This document shows positions 9,927 to 18,165 of a stretch of 64,000 nucleotides of DNA, in pieces. Every line of letters begins with the position of its first letter. The stretch's first letter is position 1. Made by a program: the position numbers and the translations under genes. Location: positions 1-64,000 of the forward strand of contig CAWISK010000002.1 of assembly GCA_963838805.1 (NCBI GenBank), read 5' to 3'. The notes beneath the pieces are model-generated. The model was not told the DNA's origin. It made no database searches and worked only from the letters and a program-made list of their open reading frames with translations. This stretch comes from CAVRQM01 sp963838805. GTDB lineage: Bacteria > Pseudomonadota > Alphaproteobacteria > Acetobacterales > Acetobacteraceae.

Positions 9927-11396
9927 ATGAACGAGATCAGAAGAGACGCGCAGACGGTTCGCGGCAAGGAGCGGTACGTCTCCGGCGTCATGGAATACCG
10001 CAAGATGGGCTATTACGAGCCCGACTACGAGCCGAAGGATACCGACATCATCGCCTGCTTCCGCATCACGCCGCAGGAGGGAGTCGATCCGATCGAGGCG
10101 GCGGCGGCAGTGGCGGGCGAGAGTTCAACCGCGACCTGGACCGTGGTCTGGACCGACCGGCTGACCGCCTGCGAGAAATACCGCGCCAAGGCGTATCGCG
10201 TGGACGAAGTGCCGAACGCGCCGGGTCAGTATTTCGCCTATATCGCCTACGACCTCGACCTGTTCGAGCCGGGGTCGATCGCCAATCTGACCGCCTCGAT
10301 CATCGGCAACGTGTTCGGCTTCAAGCCGCTGAAGGCGCTGCGGCTGGAGGACATGCGCTTCCCGGTGGCCTACGTGAAGACCTTCGATGGGCCGCCCACC
10401 GGCATCGTGGTCGAGCGCGAGCGGCTCGACAAGTTCGGCCGGCCGCTTCTGGGCGCCACCGTCAAGCCGAAGCTCGGACTATCGGGACGCAACTATGGCC
10501 GCGTGGTGTACGAGGCGCTGAAGGGTGGGCTCGACTTCACGAAGGACGACGAGAACATCAACAGCCAGCCCTTCATGCACTGGCGCGACCGCTTCCTGTA
10601 CTGCATGGAGGCGGTGAACAAGGCGCAAGCCGCGACTGGCGAGGTCAAGGGCACGTACCTGAACGTGACCGCCGGCACGATGGAGCAGATGTACGAGCGC
10701 GCCGAGTTCGCGCACGAGATAGGCTCGGTGATCGTGATGATCGATTTGGTGATCGGCTACACGGCGATCCAGTCCATGTCGAAATGGGCGCGCCGCAACG
10801 ATATGATCCTGCATTTGCACCGCGCCGGCCACGGCACCTACACGCGACAGAAGACGCATGGCGTGTCGTTTCGCGTGATCGCCAAGTGGATGCGCCTCGC
10901 CGGCGTCGATCACATCCACGCGGGAACCGTCGTGGGCAAGCTGGAGGGCGATCCGAACACGACGCGCGGCTACTATGACGTGCTGCGCGAGGATTTCAAC
11001 CCGACGTGCCTGGAACACGGACTGTTCTTTGACCAGCACTGGGCATCCTTGCGCAAGACCATGCCGGTCGCCTCCGGCGGTATCCATGCCGGGCAGATGC
11101 ACCAGTTGCTGGAATATTTGGGCGAGGACACGGTGCTGCAGTTCGGCGGCGGGACGATCGGGCATCCGCAGGGCATCCAGGCGGGTGCGACGGCCAATCG
11201 GGTGGCGCTGGAGGCGATGATCCTGGCCCGCAACGAGGGCCGCGACACCTTCCACGAAGGACCGGAGATCCTGGAGCAGGCCGCCCGCACCTGCCGGCCG
11301 CTGAAGCAGGCGTTGCAGACCTGGAAGGACGTGACCTTCAATTACGCCTCCACCGACACGCCGGATTTCGTGCCGAGCGTCAGCGTGGCCGCATAG
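9927..11396 (+). CDS. cbbL: RuBisCO large subunit, form IC (red-type)
   Basis: 489 residues, intact. It carboxylates ribulose-1,5-bisphosphate. Catalytic segments are complete: GATVKPKLGLS (Lys180, equivalent to spinach Lys175), GGLDFTKDDE (Lys206 is carbamylated; Asp208 and Glu209 bind Mg), HLHRAGHGTYTRQ (His298), and GTVVGKLEGD (Lys338, loop 6). The N-terminal extension and sequence are of the form IC group found in alphaproteobacteria. The ATG at 9927 comes 23 nt after cbbA. The small subunit follows after 12 nt, and cbbX, the activase specific to red-type RuBisCO, is next, which agrees with the form assignment. Confidence 0.97.
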   Translation: MNEIRRDAQTVRGKERYVSGVMEYRKMGYYEPDYEPKDTDIIACFRITPQEGVDPIEAAAAVAGESSTATWTVVWTDRLTACEKYRAKAYRVDEVPNAPGQYFAYIAYDLDLFEPGSIANLTASIIGNVFGFKPLKALRLEDMRFPVAYVKTFDGPPTGIVVERERLDKFGRPLLGATVKPKLGLSGRNYGRVVYEALKGGLDFTKDDENINSQPFMHWRDRFLYCMEAVNKAQAATGEVKGTYLNVTAGTMEQMYERAEFAHEIGSVIVMIDLVIGYTAIQSMSKWARRNDMILHLHRAGHGTYTRQKTHGVSFRVIAKWMRLAGVDHIHAGTVVGKLEGDPNTTRGYYDVLREDFNPTCLEHGLFFDQHWASLRKTMPVASGGIHAGQMHQLLEYLGEDTVLQFGGGTIGHPQGIQAGATANRVALEAMILARNEGRDTFHEGPEILEQAARTCRPLKQALQTWKDVTFNYASTDTPDFVPSVSVAA

Positions 11397-11408
11397 GGAG
11401 ATGAGCAC

Positions 11409-11798
11409 ATGCGCAATACCCAGGGCTGCTTCTCGTTCCTGCCCGACCTGACCGACGAGCAGATCACGAAGCAGGTGCAATACTGTCTCGATCGCGGTTG
11501 GGCGGTGAACATCGAGTTCACCGACGACCCGCATCCGCGCAACACCTATTGGGACATGTGGGGCCACCCGATGTTCGACGTGGCCGACGCGGCCGGAGTG
11601 ATGATGGAGCTGCGCGAGTGCCGGCGCACCTACGGCGACCGCTACATCCGCCTGTCCGGCTTCGACTCCTCGCCGGGCTGGGAGTCGGTGCGCATCTCCT
11701 TCATCGTCAGCCGCCCGGAAGCGGAGCCGTCCTTCCGCGTGGTGCGCACCGAGGCCGCCGGCCGGTCGATCCGCTACGCGACCGAACGGGTGACGTGA
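11409..11798 (+). CDS. cbbS: RuBisCO small subunit
   Basis: 129 residues, intact. Typical small-subunit features: the opening TQGCFSFLPDLTDEQI, then CLDRGWAVNIEFTDDPHPRN, YWDMWGHPMFD and the conserved RYIRLSGFDSSPGWESVRI. The C-terminal extension (about 25 residues after ISFIVSRP) is the hairpin typical of red-type small subunits, which fills the central channel of the L8S8 complex. An AGGGAGATGAG sequence precedes the start. Its stop overlaps the cbbX start by one nucleotide. Confidence 0.97.
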   Translation: MRNTQGCFSFLPDLTDEQITKQVQYCLDRGWAVNIEFTDDPHPRNTYWDMWGHPMFDVADAAGVMMELRECRRTYGDRYIRLSGFDSSPGWESVRISFIVSRPEAEPSFRVVRTEAAGRSIRYATERVT

Positions 11799-12703
11799 TG
11801 CTGGACGCAGCGCCGCCCGCCGCGATCGATCTGCGCGCCGAGTTCGATGCGGCGGGCATCGGTGAGATCCTCGAATCGCTCGACCGCGACCTGCTCGGCC
11901 TCAAGCCGGTCAAGACGCGGATCCGCGAAATCTCGTCGCTGCTGCTGGTGGAGCGGGTGCGGCGGCGGATCGGGCTCGAGGGCGAGCCGCCAACCCTGCA
12001 CATGTCTTTCACCGGCAATCCCGGAACGGGCAAGACCACGGTGGCGCTGCGCATGGCCGGTATCCTGCACAAGCTGGGCTTCATCCGGAAAGGTCATCTC
12101 GTCTCGGTCACGCGCGATGACCTGGTGGGTCAGTATATCGGCCATACCGCGCCCAAGACCAAGGAGATCCTGAAGAAGGCGATGGGCGGCGTGCTGTTCA
12201 TCGACGAGGCCTATTACCTGCACCGCGCCGAGAACGAGCGCGACTACGGCCAGGAGGCGATCGAGATCCTCTTGCAAGTGATGGAGAACCAGCGCGAGGA
12301 CCTGGTCGTGATTTTGGCCGGCTATGCCGATCGCATGGAGAAGTTTTACGCAACCAATCCCGGCTTCCGTAGCCGGGTCGCCCATCATATCGAGTTCCCC
12401 GATTACGACGAGACGGAGTTGCTGGGCATCGGCGAGTCGATCCTGACGCGACAGGCGTACAAACTCACGCCCGCCGGACGCGAGGCGCTGGCACGCTACA
12501 TCGCGGCACGCCGCAAGTTGCCGCACTTCGCCAATGCCCGCTCGATCCGCAACGCGCTGGACCGCGCCCGGCTGCGCCAAGCCAACCGGCTGGTGGCCGA
12601 GGTGGGCGGGCCGGTCACGGCGGACGACCTGGCCAGCATCGATGCCGCCGACATCACCGCGAGCCGCGTGTTTCGCGAGGCGGAGGAGGCCGAACGTGGC
12701 TGA
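11798..12703 (+). CDS. cbbX: Red-type RuBisCO activase CbbX (AAA+)
   Basis: 301 residues, intact. AAA+ ATPase with Walker A SFTGNPGTGKTTVALRM, Walker B VLFIDEAYYL, and the pore-loop region around RDDLVGQYIGHTAPKT. CbbX hexamers pull on the C-terminal tail of the red-type large subunit to release inhibitory sugar phosphates. Start ATG 11798 overlaps the cbbS stop; the cbbE start lies inside its last codons, so the genes are translationally coupled. Confidence 0.95.
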   Translation: MLDAAPPAAIDLRAEFDAAGIGEILESLDRDLLGLKPVKTRIREISSLLLVERVRRRIGLEGEPPTLHMSFTGNPGTGKTTVALRMAGILHKLGFIRKGHLVSVTRDDLVGQYIGHTAPKTKEILKKAMGGVLFIDEAYYLHRAENERDYGQEAIEILLQVMENQREDLVVILAGYADRMEKFYATNPGFRSRVAHHIEFPDYDETELLGIGESILTRQAYKLTPAGREALARYIAARRKLPHFANARSIRNALDRARLRQANRLVAEVGGPVTADDLASIDAADITASRVFREAEEAERG

Positions 12704-13367
12704 ACCCCTGGTCATCGCGCCGTCGATCCTGTCGGCCGATTTCGCGCTTCTGGGCGAGGAGGTGCGCGCGGTGATCGCGGCGGGAGCCGACTGGATCCAT
12801 GTCGATGTGATGGACGGGCATTTCGTGCCCAACATCACCCTCGGTCCGGAGGTGGTGCGCGCGATTCGTCCGTACACCGACCGCGTGTTCGACGTGCATC
12901 TGATGATCGCCCCCGCCGATCCGTATCTGGAGGCGTTCGCGCGGGCCGGTGCCGACATCATCACCGTCCATGCCGAGGCCAGCCCGCACCTGCATCGCTC
13001 GGTGCAGGCAATCCGGGCGCTTGGCAAGAAGGCAGGCGTCGCGATCTGCCCCGCGACGCCGGAGAGCGCGCTCGAGTACGTGCTGGACGATGTCGACTTG
13101 ATCCTGGTGATGACGGTCAATCCCGGCTTCGGCGGCCAGGCGTTCATCCGCTCGCAACTCGAGAAGGTCCGCCGCATCCGCGCGATGATCGGTCATCGCC
13201 CGATCCGCCTGGAGGTCGATGGCGGCGTATCGCCCGCAACCGCCGGCGACTGCGTCGCCGCTGGGGCGGACACGCTGGTCGCGGGCTCCGCGGTGTTCCG
13301 GGGCGGCAGCGCCGCGTACGTGGCGAATATCGAGGCCATCCGCGCGGCGGCGTTGGTGCCCGCGTGA
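12696..13367 (+). CDS. cbbE: Ribulose-phosphate 3-epimerase
   Basis: 223 residues, intact. A TIM-barrel epimerase with the signature IAPSILSADFALLGEEV, WIHVDVMDGHFVPNITLG (metal-binding His and catalytic Asp), FDVHLMI, VMTVNPGFGGQAFI and LEVDGGVSPATAG. It interconverts ribulose-5-phosphate and xylulose-5-phosphate in the Calvin and pentose phosphate cycles. The start is a GTG at 12696, inside the end of cbbX (8 nt overlap). It is the last gene of the cbb operon; the next gene is on the other strand and its stop abuts this one directly. Confidence 0.95.
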   Translation: MAEPLVIAPSILSADFALLGEEVRAVIAAGADWIHVDVMDGHFVPNITLGPEVVRAIRPYTDRVFDVHLMIAPADPYLEAFARAGADIITVHAEASPHLHRSVQAIRALGKKAGVAICPATPESALEYVLDDVDLILVMTVNPGFGGQAFIRSQLEKVRRIRAMIGHRPIRLEVDGGVSPATAGDCVAAGADTLVAGSAVFRGGSAAYVANIEAIRAAALVPA

Positions 13368-14624
13368 CTATTCCCTGCCGGTGATGAGCCGCGCGCCTGG
13401 CTGATGGGTGAGATAGGCGAGCAGCCATTGCAGCGCCACCACGGCGCGATTGCGGAAGCCGATCAGCAGGAGGATGTGGACTCCGCCCCAGAGCGCCCAC
13501 GCGACGAAGCCGCGCAGTGCCACGCGGCCGAACACGGCGACCGCCGCGTTGCGGCCGATCGTGGCGAGGTTGCCGCGATCGTGATAGCGGAACGGAGCCG
13601 GCTCGGCGCCATCCAGCAGCCGCCTCCGCAACGCTCGACCCAGATATTGACCCTGTTGCTGCGCCACCTGCGCGAGGCCGGGCAACTGGTTGCCGCTGGC
13701 GTCCTTGCACCCTGCAAGATCACCGAGCACGTACACGCCCGGCAGTTCCGCCACCGAGAGGTCGGGGCCGACCGGCACGCGGCCGTGCCGGTCGAGCACA
13801 ACCCCCAACCATCGCCCCGCGCCGGATGCGGCAACTCCTGCGGCCCAGACGACCGTCGCCGCCGCGATCGGCGCGCCGCCGGCTGTGACACCTGCCTCGC
13901 TGACGGCCTGCACAGGGGTGTCCAGCCGCACGGTGACGCCCAGCCGTTCCAGTGCGCGCCGCGCATAGGCCGAAAGGTTGGGCGGAAAACTCGGCAGCAG
14001 ACGCGGCCCGGCCTCGATCAGCAGCACGCTCACATCTGCCGGGCGCAGGCTGCGGAAATCATGCGCAAGCACGCTGCGCGCCAGTTCGGCGACGGCGCCG
14101 GCCATCTCCACGCCGGTCGCACCGCCGCCCACGATCACGATGGTCAGCAGCCGCTTGCGCTCGATCGGATCGGGGCAGCTCTCGGCACGCTCGAACGCCG
14201 TCAGCACCCGGCTGCGGATTTCCCGCGCGTCGTCGAGCGTCTTGAGGCCCATGGCGAATTGCCGCCATTCCGGGTGGCCGAAATAATTCTCGGCGGAACC
14301 CGCCGCCAGCACCAGCCGATCATAGGCGAGGGAGCGTCCGTCAGCCAGCGTGACAATCCGGGCGCCGGGGTCCACCCCGGTGACATCGGCCAGCATCACC
14401 TCGATATTCTTGAAACGGTTCAGTACGTGGCGGACCGGGGCCGCGATATCGGCAGGCGACAGGGCGGCAGTGGCGACCTGATACAGCAGCGGCACGAACA
14501 GATGGTAGTTGTGTCGGTCGATGAGCGTGACCCGAACCGCGCTGCCGCCAAGTCCGCGCGCGCAGCTCAGACCGGCGAACCCGGCACCGACGATCACGAC
14601 ATGAGGGTGCGGCTGGACCGCCAT
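13368..14624 (-). CDS. NDH-2-type NAD(P)H:quinone dehydrogenase
   Basis: 418 residues, intact. It starts PHVVIVGAGFAGLSCARGLG, the FAD-binding Rossmann motif, has a second nucleotide-binding motif IVIVGGGATGVEMAGAVAEL for NADH, and the late FAD contact GVYVLGDLAGCKDASG. The C-terminal region (VALRGFVAWALWGGVHILLL) is the membrane-anchoring segment of type II NADH dehydrogenases. These oxidise NADH and reduce quinone at the inner membrane without pumping protons. It sits downstream of a hydrolase gene (5 nt gap) and converges with cbbE. Confidence 0.88.
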   Translation of the reverse strand: MAVQPHPHVVIVGAGFAGLSCARGLGGSAVRVTLIDRHNYHLFVPLLYQVATAALSPADIAAPVRHVLNRFKNIEVMLADVTGVDPGARIVTLADGRSLAYDRLVLAAGSAENYFGHPEWRQFAMGLKTLDDAREIRSRVLTAFERAESCPDPIERKRLLTIVIVGGGATGVEMAGAVAELARSVLAHDFRSLRPADVSVLLIEAGPRLLPSFPPNLSAYARRALERLGVTVRLDTPVQAVSEAGVTAGGAPIAAATVVWAAGVAASGAGRWLGVVLDRHGRVPVGPDLSVAELPGVYVLGDLAGCKDASGNQLPGLAQVAQQQGQYLGRALRRRLLDGAEPAPFRYHDRGNLATIGRNAAVAVFGRVALRGFVAWALWGGVHILLLIGFRNRAVVALQWLLAYLTHQPGARLITGRE

Positions 14625-14629
14625 GCGCC

Positions 14630-15376
14630 TCAGCCTAGGGCGAGTGCGGCCACGGTGCGCTGCAACAGCGCAAGATCGTGCGGCCGCGACAGCCGGTGGT
14701 CGCCGTCCTTGATCAGCGTCACCTGCACGTCCGCCCCTCTCAGGCGCTCGGCGATGCGCAGCGCCGTCTGCCACGGCACATCCGGATCGCGCTGGCCGTG
14801 CAGCAGGCGCACCGGGCAGTCCACGGTAATCTCCCCGCGCAACAGCAGGTGCCGCCGTCCGTCCTCGATCAGGCCGTTGGTGATGCGCTGCGGGGGCCCA
14901 TAGGGGTTGGGGACATCCACGAAGCCGTTGGTCAGCAGGAACGCCTGCTCGTGCGGCATGGCCGCTTCCCACATCAGATCCTCGGTGAAATCCGGCGCCG
15001 CAGCGATGCCGACCAGGCCCCTCACGCGCGCGCCCAATGCGCGGGCCATCAGCAGCGCGATCCAGCCGCCCATCGAGGAGCCGACCAGCAGCAGCGGCCC
15101 GTCGGTCAGCCGCTCGGATAGCAGCAGCGCGTCGTCGGTCCAGCGGCCGATCGTGCCGTCCGTGAACGCACCCTCGCTCTCGCCGTGGCCGGAATAGTCC
15201 AGCCGCAGCATCGCCTGGCCGCACCCCTCGGCCCAGCCGGCCAGGGCCTCGGCCTTCGCACCCGCCATGTCGCTGCCGAAGCCGGGCAGGAACACCACCA
15301 CCGGCCCACGACCCTCCAGACGGCGCCACGCCAGATGCACCCCGTCCCCGCGATCCAGCCTGCCGCTGCGTTCCAT
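14630..15376 (-). CDS. Alpha/beta hydrolase
   Basis: 248 residues from ATG 15376. Alpha/beta hydrolase fold: oxyanion region VVVFLPGFGSDMAG, nucleophile elbow LLVGSSMGGWIAL (Ser), acid HGQRDPDVPW (Asp) and catalytic His in IKDGDHRLSRPHD. No lid domain or signal peptide is apparent, so it is a cytoplasmic esterase or thioesterase-like enzyme; the substrate is unknown. The neighbouring NDH-2 gene follows by 5 nt and is probably co-transcribed. A start at 15430 is also in frame but overlaps the divergent glycosyltransferase start. Confidence 0.85.
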   Translation of the reverse strand: MERSGRLDRGDGVHLAWRRLEGRGPVVVFLPGFGSDMAGAKAEALAGWAEGCGQAMLRLDYSGHGESEGAFTDGTIGRWTDDALLLSERLTDGPLLLVGSSMGGWIALLMARALGARVRGLVGIAAAPDFTEDLMWEAAMPHEQAFLLTNGFVDVPNPYGPPQRITNGLIEDGRRHLLLRGEITVDCPVRLLHGQRDPDVPWQTALRIAERLRGADVQVTLIKDGDHRLSRPHDLALLQRTVAALALG

Positions 15377-15420
15377 TCGTCCCGCCTTTTCCGTGCCCCG
15401 GCCCGTGATATAGCCCGCGC

Positions 15421-16577
15421 ATGTCGCCACCGCGCCCCGTCGTGTTGCAGGTGCTGCCGGCGCTGGGCGGCGGCGGCGTGGAGCGTGGCACGGTCGAGAT
15501 CACGCAGGCCATAGCGCTCGCGGGCGGCGTGCCGCTGGTGGCCAGCCAGGGCGGACGGTTGGCAACGGCGGTGGAACGGGCCGGCGGGCGCAACATCCTG
15601 CTGAAGCTGGCCAGCAAATCTCCCTGGAGCATCTGGCGCAACGCCGCCCGGCTGGAACGGGTGATCCGCGAACAGGGCGTGCATATCGTCCACGCCCGCT
15701 CGCGCGCGCCCGGCCTGGTCGGCCTGGCTCGCGGCACGGCGCGCGGGCGTGCATTTCGTCACGACCTACCACGCGCCCTATGCCGAGGATTTCCCCGGCA
15801 AGCACGCCTACAACGCGGTCATGGCGCGCGGCGAGCGCGTCATCGCCATCAGCCGGTTCGTGGCCGACGAGGTGGCCCGCCGGCACGGGGTGGAGGCGGC
15901 GCGCATCCGCGTCATCCCGCGTGGCGTCGATCCGGCCGTGTTCGACCCCGCCCGCGTCTCGTTCCATCGCGTGGGCGGGCTGGCCGAGGAGTGGCGGGTG
16001 CCGCTGGAGCATGAGGTGATCATGCTGCCGGGACGGCTGACCCGCTGGAAGGGCCAGGCAGTGCTGATCGAGGCCCTGGCGCGGATGCAGCGCCGCAACA
16101 CGACCGTTGTGCTGGCCGGCGGCGACCGGCGGCGGCGCGGCTACGCGCCGGAGCTGGTGGCGCTGGCCGAGCGTCTGGGGGTGGCCGAGCGGGTGCGCAT
16201 CGTGGGCGACTGCGACGACATGCCGACGGCCCTTGCCCTGGCGAGCGTCGTGGTCAACGCCTCGACCGAGCCGGAGGGATTCGGCCGGGTGATCGTCGAG
16301 GCGCAGGCAATGGCCCGCCCGGTGATCGCGAGCGGTCACGGCGGCGCCGCCGAAACCATCGAGCACGGCGCTGACCGGCTGGCATGTGCCGCCGGGCGAT
16401 GCCGCGGCGCTGGCCGCGGCGCTCGATGCGGTGCTGGACATGGGGCCGCTGGAGCGTGCCGTGTTCGGCGCCCGGGCGCGCGCGGCGGTCGAGCAGCATT
16501 TTACGGTGCGGGCGATGCAGGAGGCGACGCTCGCGGTTTATGCCGAGTTGCTGGACGATGGTTCCGAAATGGCGTAG
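15421..16577 (+). CDS. Group 1 (GT4) glycosyltransferase, two frameshifts
   Basis: The N-terminal domain opens PVVLQVLPALGGGGVERGT, with the glycine-rich turn of GT4 enzymes. Around 15735 the frame shifts to AGVHFVTTYHAPYAEDFPGK and AYNAVMARGERVIAISRF. The C-terminal donor-binding domain carries VIMLPGRLTRWKGQAVLI, VRIVGDCDDMPTALALA and the E-x7-E motif EPEGFGRVIVEAQAM. Near 16375 another shift leads to LTGWHVPPGDAAALAAAL and the end. It transfers a sugar from an activated donor, probably in lipopolysaccharide or capsule assembly, since a heptosyltransferase-like gene lies 0.6 kb downstream. Acceptor and donor are unknown. Confidence 0.85.
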
Positions 16578-16602
16578 AATTAGCGCCAGAATGGAGGCCT
16601 CG

Positions 16603-16839
16603 ATGTCCGTGAATCTGTCGATCAAGGACGTGCCCGATGACGTGGCCGAGCGGCTGCGCGAACGCGCACAGCGCAACCACCGCTCGCTGCAGGGCGAATT
16701 GAGGGCGATCATCGAGGCGGCCGCCCGGCCGGTCGGTCGCCGTTCGGTGTCCGATCTGCTGGCCGAGATCAGGGCCTCGGGGCTGGAGACGGCCGGCGAC
16801 TCGGTGGAGATCATCCGCGCCGCGCGCGATGGCCGATAA
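16603..16839 (+). CDS. FitA/VapB-type antitoxin
   Basis: 78 residues. The ATG at 16603 has a GGAGG ribosome binding site 5 nt upstream. SVNLSIKDVPDDVAERLRER with HRSLQGELRAIIEAA is the ribbon-helix-helix antitoxin pattern of FitA-like proteins; the C-terminal half would wrap the toxin. The toxin gene overlaps its end by 11 nt, the usual arrangement. The complex typically represses its own promoter; TAGAAT at 16575-16580 is a possible -10 element. Confidence 0.85.
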   Translation: MSVNLSIKDVPDDVAERLRERAQRNHRSLQGELRAIIEAAARPVGRRSVSDLLAEIRASGLETAGDSVEIIRAARDGR

Positions 16840-17203
16840 GGTTGTCGATTCCTCCGCAATTGCCGCAATCCTGTTCAACGAACCCGAAGCGACATCCGTT
16901 GCGGCCAGGTTGGAGGATGCCCGACTATTCGCTCCCGCCTTGCTGTCGCTCGAGCTGGCCAGTGTCTGTGTCACGAAGTCGCGCCGCCAGCCGGAGCAGC
17001 GTCAGAATCTGCTCCGCTGGTACTCATCCCGGTTCAGGCTGGAGATCGAGACATTCGACGTGAACGTCGACGAGGCAATCGTGCTTGCACTGAAAACAGG
17101 GCTGAGTGCCTACGATGCCTCCTATCTGTGGCTTGCGCATGACCTTCGTGCCGAACTCGTCACCCTCGACAAGAAACTTGCCCGCGCCGCCGCGACGGCC
17201 TGA
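16829..17203 (+). CDS. VapC-type PIN-domain toxin
   Basis: 124 residues, intact. PIN domain ribonuclease: first acidic residue in KVVDSSAIAAILFNE, second in LLSLELASVCV, third and fourth in GLSAYDASYLWLAH and ELVTLDKKLARAA. VapC toxins cleave RNA, often initiator tRNA or rRNA; the target here is unknown. It overlaps its antitoxin gene, and its C-terminal codons overlap the following glycosyltransferase gene, so the pair sits inside a cell-surface glycosylation cluster. Confidence 0.88.
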   Translation: MADKVVDSSAIAAILFNEPEATSVAARLEDARLFAPALLSLELASVCVTKSRRQPEQRQNLLRWYSSRFRLEIETFDVNVDEAIVLALKTGLSAYDASYLWLAHDLRAELVTLDKKLARAAATA

Positions 17204-18119
17204 GCGCCGGGTCCTGGTCATCCGCCTGGGCGCGCTGGGCGATTTCGTGCTGTCGTTCGCCCCGTTCGCGGCAATCCGGGCGCACCACCCGGATGCCGAG
17301 ATCACGCTGCTGACCACCGAGCCATTCGCCGATCTGGGCCGTCGCACGCCCTGGTTCGACCGCGTGCTGGTCGATGCCCGCCCGAATTGGTGGCAGCCGG
17401 CTGCTCTGCTCACGCTGGCCCGAGCGGTTGCGCGGCTTCGACATGGTCTATGACCTGCAAACCTCGCAGCGCTCGTCATGGTACTACCGGCTCGCGGGCC
17501 GTCCGCCCTGGTCCGGCATCGCGCCAGGCTGTTCCGCCCCGCACGCCAATCCGGCGCGCGATGCGATGCACACATTGGAGCGCCAGCGCGAGCAGCTCGG
17601 CATGGCCGGGATCGCCACGGTGTCGTGGCCCGACCTGTCCTGGCTCGCCGCGTCCCCTCTGCCGCGGCTGCCCGCCCCCTTTGCGCTACTGGTCCCCGGT
17701 GCATCTGCACACCGTCCGGAGAAGCGCTGGCCGGTCCAGCGCTTCTGCCGCCCTGGCCGGCCTGCTGCTCCGCGCGGGGCCTGATCCCGGTCGTCGTGGG
17801 CACGCGCGGCGAGGCCGATCTGGCCGCTTCCATCCGCGCCGCCTGTCCGGCGGCACTCGATCTGACCGGCCAGACCGACCTGCCCAAGCTCGCGGCATTG
17901 GCCGCGCGGGCGGTCCTCGCCGTCGGCAACGACACCGGCCCGATGCACCTGGCCGCAGCCCTGGGCTGCCCCTGCGTGGTGCTGTTCGGGCCGGCCAGCG
18001 ACCCGGCGCTGACCGCGCCGCGCGGCCCCGGCGGGTCGTGGCCGGTGGTGCTGCGCGTGGACAATCTGGCCGATCTGTCAGTGGACAGGGTTGCCGCGGC
18101 GCTCCCCTTGACGGCATAG
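17178..18119 (+). CDS. Heptosyltransferase-like GT9 glycosyltransferase, two frameshifts
   Basis: The N-terminus RRVLVIRLGALGDFVLSF is the classic GT9 / ADP-heptose:LPS heptosyltransferase opening, followed by HPDAEITLLTTEPFADLG. Near 17415 the frame shifts (FDMVYDLQTSQRSSWYYRL), and again near 17745, after which PVVVGTRGEADLAASI, DLTGQTDLPKLAALA and VGNDTGPMHLAAALGCP, the donor-binding region, are read. It probably adds a heptose or related sugar to lipopolysaccharide core. The start is uncertain: a TTG at 17178 gives a normal-length N-terminus, an ATG at 17139 lies deeper inside vapC. Confidence 0.83.
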
Positions 18120-18165
18120 GAGCGACCCGACCCGCCACCCCCATCTGCCACCCAAGGTTCTTCCC

